NCBI GenBank assembly: GCA_002335425.1
Contig: DDCB01000044.1
Span: 1 to 64,000 of the forward strand
From: Chthonomonas sp. UBA2017
GTDB taxonomy: Bacteria; Armatimonadota; Fimbriimonadia; Fimbriimonadales; Fimbriimonadaceae
Length of the DNA stretch: 64,000 bases
Direction: 5' to 3'
This document shows positions 16,881 to 26,049 of the stretch, in pieces. Position 1 is the first letter of the stretch, and every line of letters begins with the position of its first letter. The notes under the pieces were generated by a model that made no database searches, had not been told where the DNA came from, and saw only the letters and a list, made by a program, of their open reading frames with translations. A program made the position numbers and the translations under genes.

Positions 16881-17183
16881 CTAGTACGGTTCGCTAAAGG
16901 CATTAACTCCATCGATCTGATAGAGCTTTTGTGCTTTATTCCAGACCCAGCCTGCTGAAGTGAGAGCTTGACAAAGCTGATCGACATCAGCGTCATTGAT
17001 CAATTCTTCACTCACATAGCGACATCGAAACCAATCGATCATGTCCATTTCTGGGGCAGGTGGCGGATACAATTTTGTGCCCCGATTCGACATCAGTTTC
17101 ATGGTAAATTTTCCCTCTTTCTTGGGGATGTTTTCGTAGTCCTTTGTCCAAATGTAAAGGTCCACTCCGGCTAGTGTCATCAT
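16881..17183 (-). CDS. stand-alone isocitrate dehydrogenase C-terminal-like domain
   Basis: About 100 residues. The stretch KLMSNRGTKLYPPP followed by WFRCRYVS, then a C-terminal helix and 'QKLYQIDGVNAFS', strongly resembles from memory the extra C-terminal domain of Thermus/Rickettsia-type isocitrate dehydrogenases (pattern K-M-x-SNRG-x-K-V-x-P, then a WRCRF-like block). The gene lies 25 bases upstream of the catalytic core on the same transcript, behind a strong-looking promoter. A detached regulatory or oligomerising subunit is inferred. The start is ATG at 17183 or the next ATG at 17180, with GAGGA upstream; the in-frame codons to 17249 are basic and not domain-like. Confidence 0.6.
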   Translation of the reverse strand: MMTLAGVDLYIWTKDYENIPKKEGKFTMKLMSNRGTKLYPPPAPEMDMIDWFRCRYVSEELINDADVDQLCQALTSAGWVWNKAQKLYQIDGVNAFSEPY

Positions 17184-17256
17184 CCTTCGTTCTTTTCCTC
17201 GTTTCTGGTTGGAGCGGGTACGGGGGCGAGCCCTGACCCCATTCGCCAACTTCCGT

Positions 17257-17286
17257 ATTATGGCTGGGCGGGGGGTCTGAAGTCAA
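17257..17286 (-). promoter_or_regulatory. sigma-70-like promoter for the isocitrate dehydrogenase operon
   Basis: On the minus strand TTGACT (17286-17281) and CATAAT (17262-17257) are spaced by 18 bases, each one mismatch from consensus. The leader to the small IDH-domain gene at 17183 would be about 65 bases. Confidence 0.55.
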
Positions 17287-17323
17287 AGCGCAGGCGCCGA
17301 GCCGGGGCAGGTAACCTGAGGGA

Positions 17324-18445
17324 ATGCTCGACCCTCGCGTTACCCGGCTCGCCGAAATGATTTGCGGTTACTCCTGCGACCTCAGTTCCTCCGACCACCT
17401 GTTGATTCACGCTTTTGATATTCCCGAAGAGGCCGTGGCCGAGTTTGTCCGGGTGGCTCAAGGCACGGGTGCGCGGGTGGCGGTGCGGCTGGAAAGCAAC
17501 ATCGTGCGGCGTCAACTGATGCTGGGCATGATCGAGGCCAATGCGAGCCTCATCGCCCAGGTCGAAAAGTATGAGATGGAGCAGATGACGGCTTACATCG
17601 CCTTGCGGGGTTCTCACAATGTGACCGAGCTCGCCGACGTTTCGGGTGAGATCAACAATCTGTGGAGCCGAGTTTACGCGACTCCGGTCGTCTTTCAAAC
17701 CCGCGTCCCGAAAACCAAGTGGGCGGCTCTCCGTTGGCCAACGCCGGGGATGGCGCAACAGGCCGGAATGAGCACGGCTGCCTTCGAGAAGTTCTATTTC
17801 GACGTCTGCACGCTCGACTATCGCAAGATGGAAGAGGCGGTGAAGCCGCTGGTCGACCTGATGAATCGGACGGATCGCGTCCGACTTGTGGGCCCGGGCA
17901 CGGACATGAGCTTCAGCATCCAAGGGATCGGGGCCGTGCCTTGCACGGGGCATCGAAACATCCCCGATGGAGAGTGCTTCAGCGCGCCAGTTCGCGAATC
18001 GTGCAACGGCGAAATCACTTTCAATACGGTCTCGCTATATCAAGGCACCGAGTTCAGCGGCATTCACTACAAGATGAAGGACGGCAAAATTATCCACGCC
18101 GAAGCCGGGGCCAACACCGCGAAGCTGAACGAGATCCTCGACACCGACGAAGGAGCGCGTTACATCGGGGAGTGGTCGCTGGGGTTCAACCCGTACGTGC
18201 TCCATCCGATGAAAGACACGCTCTTTGATGAAAAGATCGCGGGCTCGTTCCACTTCACCCCGGGCAACGCCTACGACCCACCCGGAGGGAACGGCAACAA
18301 GTCTTCGATCCACTGGGACACGGTGATGATTCAGCGGCCTGAGTACGGCGGCGGAGAAGTCTGGTTCGACGACGTTCTGATCCGCAAGGACGGGATCTTT
18401 GTCATCGACAGCTTGCTGGGCCTGAATCCGGATCGGCTTGGCTAA
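17324..18445 (+). CDS. aminopeptidase, M29 family
   Basis: A 373-residue cytosolic metallo-aminopeptidase of the thermophilic M29 (AmpS/AmpT) family. Candidate metal ligands are Glu in 'NIPDGECFSAP', Glu in 'IGEWSLGFNP', His in 'SFHFTPGNAY' and His/Asp in 'SSIHWDTV', in the family's order. The length is slightly shorter than the usual 400 or so. GAGGG lies just before the ATG. The stop overlaps that of purE (CTAA). Divergent from the isocitrate dehydrogenase operon. Confidence 0.85.
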   Translation: MLDPRVTRLAEMICGYSCDLSSSDHLLIHAFDIPEEAVAEFVRVAQGTGARVAVRLESNIVRRQLMLGMIEANASLIAQVEKYEMEQMTAYIALRGSHNVTELADVSGEINNLWSRVYATPVVFQTRVPKTKWAALRWPTPGMAQQAGMSTAAFEKFYFDVCTLDYRKMEEAVKPLVDLMNRTDRVRLVGPGTDMSFSIQGIGAVPCTGHRNIPDGECFSAPVRESCNGEITFNTVSLYQGTEFSGIHYKMKDGKIIHAEAGANTAKLNEILDTDEGARYIGEWSLGFNPYVLHPMKDTLFDEKIAGSFHFTPGNAYDPPGGNGNKSSIHWDTVMIQRPEYGGGEVWFDDVLIRKDGIFVIDSLLGLNPDRLG

Positions 18446-18930
18446 GCGCCGAGGTTGCGGTTCATCTCCGCGACCTTCTCTTTGAGTTCGTCTTGATGCT
18501 CGGCCAGCTCTTTTGCCAGCCGGGCATCGTTGAGCGCCAAGATTCGCACCGCGAGGAGCGCGGCATTGTGGGCATTGCCGATGGCGACGGTCGCAACGGG
18601 AATTCCCGCCGGCATCTGGACGATCGAATAGAGCGAATCAAGGCCGCCGAGTGCTTGAGTTTGAATCGGGACCCCGATCACGGGCAAGACGGTGAGCGAA
18701 GCGACCATCCCTGGCAGGTGAGCGGCCCCGCCCGCCCCGGCGATGAGCACGCGCAGCCCCCGAGAGCCGGCCGATTTGGCGTACTCGACCATCTCTTCGG
18801 GAGTCCGATGCGCGGAGACGACTTTGGCTTCGTGCTCGATGCCGAACCGACTGAGGACTTCGGCGGCAGCGGACATCGTCGGCCAGTCGGACTGGCTTCC
18901 CATGATGATTCCGATAAGAGGTGCGCTCAT
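18442..18930 (-). CDS. purE: N5-carboxyaminoimidazole ribonucleotide mutase
   Basis: Class I PurE of 162 residues, which moves the carboxyl group of N5-CAIR to give CAIR in purine synthesis. The active-site blocks GIIMGSQSDWPTM, VSAHRTPEEM, AGAGGAAHLPGM and GVPIQTQALGGLDSL are all present. The ATG at 18930 gives a standard N-terminus; one at 18951 would add seven residues. It is divergent from purSQ with a 38-base gap. purK is not adjacent. Confidence 0.95.
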   Translation of the reverse strand: MSAPLIGIIMGSQSDWPTMSAAAEVLSRFGIEHEAKVVSAHRTPEEMVEYAKSAGSRGLRVLIAGAGGAAHLPGMVASLTVLPVIGVPIQTQALGGLDSLYSIVQMPAGIPVATVAIGNAHNAALLAVRILALNDARLAKELAEHQDELKEKVAEMNRNLGA

Positions 18931-18968
18931 GCTGGGTCTTTTACCCGGCAAAGTGCCACAATCAGGAA

Positions 18969-19202
18969 ATGCCGTTGGTTCGTGTGGTGGTGACTTTGAA
19001 GCCTTCTTTGCTGGATTCGGCGGGTCGGACCGTTTCTGACTCCCTGGTCAAGCTGGGATTCGACGAGGTCGAGGGAGTTCGGATCGGGAAGGTCATCGAA
19101 CTCCACGTGACTCAGGCTGATCCATCTCGGCTCCAAGCGATGTGTGATAAGCTCCTGGCGAATCCGGTGATCGAAGACTATCAGATTGAGGTTGTGGATT
19201 GA
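18969..19202 (+). CDS. purS: FGAM synthase subunit PurS
   Basis: A 77-residue PurS, the small subunit of the three-part phosphoribosylformylglycinamidine synthase (PurLQS). Typical blocks are VTLKPSLLDSAGRTV, LGFDEVEGVRIGKVIEL and 'LLANPVIEDYQIEV'. The ATG at 18969 has AGGA right before it. Its stop overlaps the TTG start of purQ (TTGA), giving coupled translation of the two subunits. Confidence 0.93.
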   Translation: MPLVRVVVTLKPSLLDSAGRTVSDSLVKLGFDEVEGVRIGKVIELHVTQADPSRLQAMCDKLLANPVIEDYQIEVVD

Positions 19203-19882
19203 AAATCGCGGTCGTCCGGTTCCCCGGGTCGAATTGTGATCAGGACGCTCTCTGGGCCTTGCGCTCTGATGTGGGGGTTGCAGCTGAGTATGTGTGGCAT
19301 GAGGCGACCTCGCTGTCGGGATTCGACGGGGTTTTTTTGCCGGGCGGATTCAGTTATGGCGACTATTTGCGATGTGGGGCGATGGCCGCTCGGGCCCCTT
19401 TGATGTCGGCGGTCAGGGACCTGGCCGAGCGCGGTCACCCGGTCATAGGGGCTTGCAACGGGTTCCAAGTTCTTTGCGAGGCTGGTCTTCTCGAAGGGGC
19501 TCTCCTTCTGAATCATAGCCAAAAGTTTGTTTGCCGAGACGTCAGATTGCGCCCGGAGACGCAGAAGGGGCTCTGGATGGAGTCGCAGTCCCAGGTGCTC
19601 CGGCTGCCGATTGCCCACGGAGAGGGCCGGTACATCGCAGATCGCGAGAATCTTTCGCGGCTCAATGGAGAAGGGCGAGTCGCATTTCGATACGTCGATT
19701 CGGCGGGCGATGCGACTGAAGACGCCAATCCGAATGGATCGGTGGAGAACATCGCCGGGATTGTGAACGAGGCAGGAAACGTTTTGGGATTGATGCCCCA
19801 CCCCGAGCGAGCGACGAATGCTCGGATAGGTGGGACCGATGGCCTGGTGCTTCTGCGTGCATTTTCGGCCATGAAGGTTTGA
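19199..19882 (+). CDS. purQ: FGAM synthase glutaminase subunit PurQ
   Basis: A class I glutamine amidotransferase of 227 residues that supplies ammonia to PurL. The nucleophile Cys is in IGACNGFQVL and the His/Glu of the triad are in 'MPHPERA'. It starts with TTG at 19199 overlapping the purS stop. purL is not in the window. The cyclase-STAND gene begins only 9 bases downstream, so it may share this transcript. Confidence 0.95.
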   Translation: MKIAVVRFPGSNCDQDALWALRSDVGVAAEYVWHEATSLSGFDGVFLPGGFSYGDYLRCGAMAARAPLMSAVRDLAERGHPVIGACNGFQVLCEAGLLEGALLLNHSQKFVCRDVRLRPETQKGLWMESQSQVLRLPIAHGEGRYIADRENLSRLNGEGRVAFRYVDSAGDATEDANPNGSVENIAGIVNEAGNVLGLMPHPERATNARIGGTDGLVLLRAFSAMKV

Positions 19883-19891
19883 ACAGAACTT

Positions 19892-22546
19892 ATGGAAGCC
19901 AAAAGTCAAACCTTCACCTTCTTGCTGACCGACGTTCAAGGCAGTACGCGTCTTTGGGAAAAGTTCTCCCAAGAGATGAACGTGGCGCTGCAGATTCATG
20001 ACCGGATCATGCGCGAAGAGATCGAGCGCTTTGGCGGTGAAGTATTCAAGACGATGGGCGATGCGTTTTTTGCCGCCTTTCAGAGTGCCGATGGCGCGGT
20101 CCATGCGGCGTGTGCGATCCAACAGCGGCTGGCCCTTGAGACCGGTGCGGGCGATTTTGCTCCACTCCGAGTGCGTATGGGGATCCACACGGGCGAGGCC
20201 CACGTCCGGGATAGTGATTACTTTGGTCCGACGATGAACCGAGTCGCCCGGCTCCAGGCGGTAGGCCACGGCGCTCAAATCCTGCTTTCTTCGGTGACGA
20301 CCGAAGTGATCGGGACCAATCTGCCCGAAGGGGCCTGGTTGGTCGAGTTGGGGCCACACAAGCTCAAAGATATTGAGCAACCGGAGCACATTCGTCAGCT
20401 CAATTATCCTGGCGTCCCTGAGTCTTTTCCCAAGCTCAAGACGATCGACTCGCTCCCGAACAACTTGCCGCGAGAGGTCTCCTCGTTTGTTGGACGCGAA
20501 AACGAGGTCGCGAATCTGCGCAAGCAGCTCGGGACTCACCGCCTGATCACGTTGACCGGTTCTGGCGGGTGCGGAAAGTCGAGGTTGGCGATCGAGGTGG
20601 CGGCGGAACTTCTCGGCCGGTTTGAGCATGGCGTTTGGTTGATCGAGTTGGCGTCTTTGAACGACCCATCGCTCCTTTGGCAGACCATCGCTTCGACGCT
20701 GAACATCAAGGGCGATCCGGGATCTTCGGAAGCGGATACGGTTCGACAAGTTCTCAAAGATCGCACGATGCTTTTGATCATGGATAACTGCGAGCACTTG
20801 ATCGATGAGGCCGCCCGAGTTGTCGATTCGATTTTGAAGGGCTGTCCGAATGTTTGTGTGATGGCCACGAGTCGAGAAGCCCTCGGCGTGATGGGCGAAC
20901 TTTCTTACAAAGTCCCTTCTCTCTCGTTGCCGGAAAATGCGCAAAATCTGTCTCCCGAAGATCTGTTGACTTATGGAGCGATTCAACTCTTTATGCAACG
21001 GGCCCAAGCAGCGAATTCGACGTTCGAATTGACGGCGCAAAACGCGGTTTCAGTCGCGCAAGTTTGCCAGCGGCTCGACGGAATTCCGCTCGCCATCGAG
21101 CTAGCCGCGGCCCGCATCAAGTCGCTGGCGGCCGATCAGATCGCCGCCCGATTGAACGATCGTTTCCGCCTCTTGACTGGGGGAAGTCGCACGGTTCTTC
21201 CCCGGCAGCAAACGCTCCGCGCGGCGATTGATTGGAGCTATAACCTTCTTGAAGAGAAAGAGAAATCTTTGCTGGTTTCGCTCTCGATTTTCAGTGGGGG
21301 TTGGACCCTGGAATCCAGTGAACAGATCTGCACGACGGACGATATCGAGGACTGGGAGATTCTCGACCTTCTGACTCAGCTCGTGGATAAATCTTTAGTC
21401 AATTATGATGACAAAAAAGACCCTCCCCGATATCGATTTCTGGAAACAGTTCGACAATACGCTCAGGAAAAGTTGCTTGATTTTGAGGGTTTGACAGACT
21501 TGCGCCGAAAGCACGTCCACTACTTCCTGGAGCATTCTCGCCAAGCGGCGGCGAACTTTGGGGGCACCGATCAGATCTTGTGGCTCAAGCGGATCGAGTA
21601 CGACCTGGACAATATCCGGAGTGCGCTCGAATGGTGCCAGCACGATGAAGAAACCACGTTCGCGGGGCTCAAAATGGCGACGCTTTTGCACCGCTTCTGG
21701 GAAGTTCGGGGTTATTTGAGTGAGGGGCGGCAGTCGATTGAGAGCCTTTTGAACGCTTTGCCGACTTCGGGGTCGGCTTATGTGGACGATTCGACGCTGG
21801 AAGATTGGCGAATGCGAGCCTGCAACAACGTCGGGACTCTGATCAACGACCTTGCCCAGCCCGAGGCCGCTCAGGCCCGGCTGGAAGAGGCGCTGGCGAT
21901 TGCGCGCAGGAAGGATTTCAAGCTCGGAGTTGCAGTCATTCTGAACAACATTGGGCTCACGTTCAAGAATCGTGGAGATCGCGAAGGTGCGATGAGTCGA
22001 TATGAAGAAAGCGCGGCCATCTGCAAAGAGATCGGTGACGAACGAAACCTCGCCATAGCCTATGACAATTTGGGTGCGCTTTATCGCGAGGCTGGCCGCC
22101 GTGCGGAGTCTCGCCAACTGCATGAAGAGTGTCTGCAGATTTTCGAGAAAGTAGAAGATGCTCGAAGTATTGCGATCGCTCTGGGACGGCTCGCCGAGCT
22201 CGATATTGATGATCTTCAGTCTGAGCAGGCTCGGGCGCGCCTCGTGCGGGCTCTGAAGATGCAGCGCGAAATGGAGTATCTCGCCGGGATTGCGACGGTG
22301 CTGGAGCTCTTTGCCAAAGCTGATATTTTGGATCAGCGCAATGAATCTGCGGCCCAATTGGTCGGGCGAGCGGCCGAAATTCGCGACCAGATCGGGCTTC
22401 ATGTTCCTCCCAACGACCAAGCTGAATACGATGCGATGGTGGCGACCCTGAAAGAACGGCTCGGCGAGGACGTCGCCAACCGCTTGATGCAAGAGGGGCA
22501 GGCTTTGAGCCTGGATCGACTGCCGCTTGAAGTCGTGGCGACTTGA
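19892..22546 (+). CDS. class III nucleotide cyclase - STAND ATPase - TPR regulator
   Basis: This 884-residue protein has three parts. Residues 8-170 form a class III adenylate/guanylate cyclase domain with the metal Asps D14 (LLTDVQGST) and D57 (KTMGDAFF) and the transition-state pair N116/R120 (NRVAR), so it may be active. Residues about 195-560 form an AfsR/MalT-like NTPase with the P-loop GSGGCGKS at 223-230, a Walker B LLIMDNCEH and a 'GIPLAIELAAARI' motif. TPR repeats fill 600-850 (several 'LGxLYRExGxxxE' units). No DNA-binding domain is found. It probably joins ligand or protein sensing to cyclic nucleotide output. The target is unknown. Confidence 0.85.
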   Translation: MEAKSQTFTFLLTDVQGSTRLWEKFSQEMNVALQIHDRIMREEIERFGGEVFKTMGDAFFAAFQSADGAVHAACAIQQRLALETGAGDFAPLRVRMGIHTGEAHVRDSDYFGPTMNRVARLQAVGHGAQILLSSVTTEVIGTNLPEGAWLVELGPHKLKDIEQPEHIRQLNYPGVPESFPKLKTIDSLPNNLPREVSSFVGRENEVANLRKQLGTHRLITLTGSGGCGKSRLAIEVAAELLGRFEHGVWLIELASLNDPSLLWQTIASTLNIKGDPGSSEADTVRQVLKDRTMLLIMDNCEHLIDEAARVVDSILKGCPNVCVMATSREALGVMGELSYKVPSLSLPENAQNLSPEDLLTYGAIQLFMQRAQAANSTFELTAQNAVSVAQVCQRLDGIPLAIELAAARIKSLAADQIAARLNDRFRLLTGGSRTVLPRQQTLRAAIDWSYNLLEEKEKSLLVSLSIFSGGWTLESSEQICTTDDIEDWEILDLLTQLVDKSLVNYDDKKDPPRYRFLETVRQYAQEKLLDFEGLTDLRRKHVHYFLEHSRQAAANFGGTDQILWLKRIEYDLDNIRSALEWCQHDEETTFAGLKMATLLHRFWEVRGYLSEGRQSIESLLNALPTSGSAYVDDSTLEDWRMRACNNVGTLINDLAQPEAAQARLEEALAIARRKDFKLGVAVILNNIGLTFKNRGDREGAMSRYEESAAICKEIGDERNLAIAYDNLGALYREAGRRAESRQLHEECLQIFEKVEDARSIAIALGRLAELDIDDLQSEQARARLVRALKMQREMEYLAGIATVLELFAKADILDQRNESAAQLVGRAAEIRDQIGLHVPPNDQAEYDAMVATLKERLGEDVANRLMQEGQALSLDRLPLEVVAT

Positions 22547-22571
22547 TTGAGGCGTCGGACCCAAAAGAAGA

Positions 22572-22601
22572 GGGGCCCTGAGCGATTCTGCTCAGGGCCC
22601 C
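22572..22601. terminator. bidirectional terminator
   Basis: A perfect 12-bp stem (22572-22583 with 22590-22601, 6-base loop) has TGGTTTT on the plus side and TCTTCTTTT on the minus side. It separates the convergent cyclase-STAND and PEP-CTERM genes. Confidence 0.85.
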
Positions 22602-22620
22602 TGGTTTTGGATGGACCAGT

Positions 22621-25600
22621 TTACGACTGTCGTCGTCGGCGTCGAACGAGGACAGCTAGGCCCAGACCGAGGGCAGCCATCGTCGCTGGCTCAGGAACAG
22701 GCCGAGCGAAGCCGCGCAGGATGGTCGGGTGCGTGTAGTCGATGTCGATGAGGAACCCGTTGCCGTTGACCGTGTTCACTTCCGAGAATTGACCCGTGTA
22801 GCCACCACCGAAGGTCATCAGGTCGAACATCATGCCGTCGGTCAAGTTGAAGCTGGGGTTGATCACCACATTCAACTGGCCGCCGAGCGCCCCCGCGCCC
22901 GAGACGATGAGTCGGTCGAAGTTACTGGCCGATTCGATCTCCATCAGCGCAGTGCCGATGCTGGTTTGGGTGTAGGATCCGATGATGTTCAGAGTTCCTG
23001 GCGAGCTTCCCGGTGAGAGGGAGCCGCTGTTGTTGACGCCTCCGTCGATGGTTCCGGTGCCCCCGACTGTTCCGGCTTCAATCGTGATCGGTCCGCCCGC
23101 GGTGAATGTTCCGTTGACCAGCAATTGGCCGCCGAATTGCATGAAGCTCCCGCCGATATTCAGTTCGCCGTTGCTGTCCACCGCGAGGGTGCCGCTGTTG
23201 CCGAGGTCATCTTCGATGTTGAGCGAGATCGCATCGGAAAGAAGCAAGCTCCCGAGGACGAACGTGCCGTTGTTTTGGCTGAGTCCGGTGAGCGCATTGT
23301 TGCCGGAAAGGTTCTCGATCGCAGCACTTCCGCCGATCAGCCAGATGTTGCTGTTATTGGTCTCGATGCCGGTGTTCGCGAACTTAAATTGCGAATTGTT
23401 GCCGATGATAAAGTTTCCGTTGTTCAGCGTCTTCGGTCCTGGGGAGTAGTTCGCGAAGGCACCGCTCTGGGTGTGGGTTCCGCTTTGGACTCGGAGTTGT
23501 CCGCCGCCATTGACGGCGAGCGAACCGCTTCCGAACAGGGCCCCCGACTGGAGGGCGAGGAATCCGCCGTTGATGATGGTGTTTCCGGCCCAGTTGGCCC
23601 CGGCGCCGACCGTGACTTCGCCATTCGTGATGACTTGTTGGCCGGTGAAGGTTGCGCCCGAAACGAAGTTATAGTTGCCGAGATTGAAGTCGATGTTTGC
23701 ACCCGGCTCGACATTAAACGTCCCGGCACCAGTACCACCGCCGATCAGTTCCAGGGTGCCGGCTTGGACATCCACCAGCCCTCCGGACGGGTTGTTGAAC
23801 TTCGTCGTGACCGTCGTGACGTCCGTTGAAGTTGGCTTCTTTCGGAAGGTCCCGAAGTTATTGATTTCGTGGATCGTGGGCCCGTTGAAATCAACTCCGT
23901 TGCCGGTGATCTCGTACGTGCCGTTCACTCGCAACTTGCTTGCAGAGCCCGAGAACGTGATCACCCCGGCGCTGTGGGTGGTGGGTCCGTTCAGAATGAC
24001 TTGGGCCCCGTGCTTGATCGACTTTGGCGCCGCGGATGCAATGAAGGTCCCCGCGCTGGTCATGAAGGACGGAATGGCAATCCCATCTCCTTCGAGGCTT
24101 CCGCCGTTCCAGAAGAAGCTGTTCGTGTTCGAGTTGCCGAGATCGGACTTGTAGATTCCGCCGGTGTTTACCGTCAAGAAGTTCGTGTTGACCGAGATTC
24201 CGCTTTCGTTATTGAAGGTTCCGTTGACGGTGAGTTCATCCAGCGATCCGAGCGACGTGTCGGTGTCCAGCGAGAGATTTCCGCCACTGTTGATCGTCAG
24301 GTCGTCGATACCGTTATAGTTGGCGGCATCTTTGAAAACCGCGGCCCCGGAGATGACGACATTGGGAACGTTGATCGTGCCCGAATCGATCGAGGAGTTT
24401 CCACCGAGGACCAACAGCGAGCCCGAAGTTCCGACGATGTTGCCCGAGTTCGTGACGCCGCTTGTCGTCACAAAGGCATTCCCGTTGATGTTCACGTTGC
24501 CGGAGTTATCGAAAGGCGCGGCCATGGTGAACTGGGTTGCGGTCATCGGAGTAACGTTCAGGGTCCCTTCGTTGTTGAATAAGGTTGCCCCGGGTCCGGT
24601 CACCAAGAGGTTTGTGCCGTTGACGTTATAGGTTCCTGCCGCCGCGTTATTCAGCGTCGCGCTTCCTGCAAGACTGAGAATTCCCGCGTTATGGTTCCAA
24701 ATGCCTTGGTTCACCGCATTCAGTGCACCGCCTCCACCCAGCGTTTTGGTCTGAGCGGTCGTTAGGTTCAGGGTATTAACGTTGCTGAAATTTCCAGATC
24801 CTGAAATCTGGCCGCGCTCCCAGGTCGAGGTGCCCGTGACCTGGAAGTCACCGTCAGCGATAATCTGGCCCCGGTGGGTGAGGTTGTTGAACGTGATGGT
24901 ATTCACCCAGGTGTCGATGTTCACCAGACCGGTGTTTCCAACGGTCACGGTGTCGTCGTTCGCCCACGAGGCACCCGACTCTTCGCCTGCTTCCAGCAAG
25001 TTCAGCTGCCCGTTGATCACGGCGCTGTAGATGTTAATGTTGCCGAACGCATTCAGCTGAGCCCCCGAATTGATGGTGAGGGTGTCTGTCTCGAGGTCCC
25101 CTGAGAAAGTGAGATCGTAGGAGCCACCGGTCATCGTCACGTTTCCGGTGAACCCATTGATCGAGCCCGCGAGTTGACCTCCGCCGCCGAGCTGAAGAAG
25201 TCCTGAATTGTTGACGGAGCCGTCTTGCGAAAGTTGAATTTGAGAGTTGATCGTCGCGGTTTGTCCGCTAGAGATACTCATCGCACCGTTGAGAATTGAG
25301 AACTTGCCTCCATTCGACGTAAATGAGGATGCAAGGCTGCCCGACGATTCCAGCTTGATCTCTGCCGCGGTGCCGAGGTTTGCAATGCCGCTTAACGTGA
25401 CGGGATTCCAGAACGTGAGTTTCGAACTATTCCCGAGTGCGACTCCGCCCATTCCGATGGAGGAGGTCCCGTAGACGTTGATCGTTGTGTTGGCTCCGAA
25501 GCTTCCTCCCGACAAGGTTGCACCCATGAGTACGTTCGTGAGTGCGCTGCTCGTGTAGGTTCCACCGGTGAAGTTCCAGCTGGAGATCGAGTTCGTTGCC

Positions 25601-25863
25601 GCTCCGGTGAGGCTCAGGCTCCCGCCGTTCTGAGTCCACAATCCAGCCGTATAGTTCAACGTCTGACTGGTGTACGAGCCGGACGAATGCGTGGTTGGAA
25701 CTCCGACGCTCAGCGTTTGTCCCGCACCCGGAAGTCCGAGCGACCAGTTCGCTGGGTTGTTCCAGAACCCTCCGCTCCCGCCGATAAACGTGTTGACTTG
25801 GGCATGACTCAGGGCCGCCAACGCGGTGATGCCCGCCATGAGTGCAATCGATTTTATTCGCAT
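22621..25863 (-). CDS. giant PEP-CTERM protein with repetitive beta-helix body
   Basis: An exported protein of 1080 residues. It has a signal peptide (MRIKSIALMAGITALAALSHA) and a very Gly/Asn/Ser/Thr-rich body made of short irregular repeats such as 'NxGxLxxxGGxLxVNG', as in autotransporter-like or filamentous beta-helix passenger domains. It ends in a PEP-CTERM signal (VPEPATM, hydrophobic helix, RRRRR). It is probably anchored at or released from the cell surface after exosortase cleavage. The ATG at 25863 is set by the signal peptide and by GGAGAGGAG upstream. No autotransporter barrel is present. Confidence 0.85.
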   Translation of the reverse strand: MRIKSIALMAGITALAALSHAQVNTFIGGSGGFWNNPANWSLGLPGAGQTLSVGVPTTHSSGSYTSQTLNYTAGLWTQNGGSLSLTGAATNSISSWNFTGGTYTSSALTNVLMGATLSGGSFGANTTINVYGTSSIGMGGVALGNSSKLTFWNPVTLSGIANLGTAAEIKLESSGSLASSFTSNGGKFSILNGAMSISSGQTATINSQIQLSQDGSVNNSGLLQLGGGGQLAGSINGFTGNVTMTGGSYDLTFSGDLETDTLTINSGAQLNAFGNINIYSAVINGQLNLLEAGEESGASWANDDTVTVGNTGLVNIDTWVNTITFNNLTHRGQIIADGDFQVTGTSTWERGQISGSGNFSNVNTLNLTTAQTKTLGGGGALNAVNQGIWNHNAGILSLAGSATLNNAAAGTYNVNGTNLLVTGPGATLFNNEGTLNVTPMTATQFTMAAPFDNSGNVNINGNAFVTTSGVTNSGNIVGTSGSLLVLGGNSSIDSGTINVPNVVISGAAVFKDAANYNGIDDLTINSGGNLSLDTDTSLGSLDELTVNGTFNNESGISVNTNFLTVNTGGIYKSDLGNSNTNSFFWNGGSLEGDGIAIPSFMTSAGTFIASAAPKSIKHGAQVILNGPTTHSAGVITFSGSASKLRVNGTYEITGNGVDFNGPTIHEINNFGTFRKKPTSTDVTTVTTKFNNPSGGLVDVQAGTLELIGGGTGAGTFNVEPGANIDFNLGNYNFVSGATFTGQQVITNGEVTVGAGANWAGNTIINGGFLALQSGALFGSGSLAVNGGGQLRVQSGTHTQSGAFANYSPGPKTLNNGNFIIGNNSQFKFANTGIETNNSNIWLIGGSAAIENLSGNNALTGLSQNNGTFVLGSLLLSDAISLNIEDDLGNSGTLAVDSNGELNIGGSFMQFGGQLLVNGTFTAGGPITIEAGTVGGTGTIDGGVNNSGSLSPGSSPGTLNIIGSYTQTSIGTALMEIESASNFDRLIVSGAGALGGQLNVVINPSFNLTDGMMFDLMTFGGGYTGQFSEVNTVNGNGFLIDIDYTHPTILRGFARPVPEPATMAALGLGLAVLVRRRRRQS

Positions 25864-26049
25864 GGATTCTGACTCCTCTCCACAACACACAATGGCCCAG
25901 GCCAACTATTAGAAGGCCAGAGCACTTTTCCAGTCCTCATTCTACTGGAGAATTCGAATGATCACGTGGAATCGCGGATCGAATTTTCAGAAGTCTGGTA
26001 TTCCTCCATCTCCAAATCAAGGAAGAACAGGCAATAACTAGTAATTTTC

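Noticed and set aside
19181..21040. Long minus-strand reading frame of 619 codons
   Set aside because: It runs opposite purQ and the cyclase-STAND gene, is rich in Arg and Gln with no family motif, and only mirrors the strong codon bias of the real genes.
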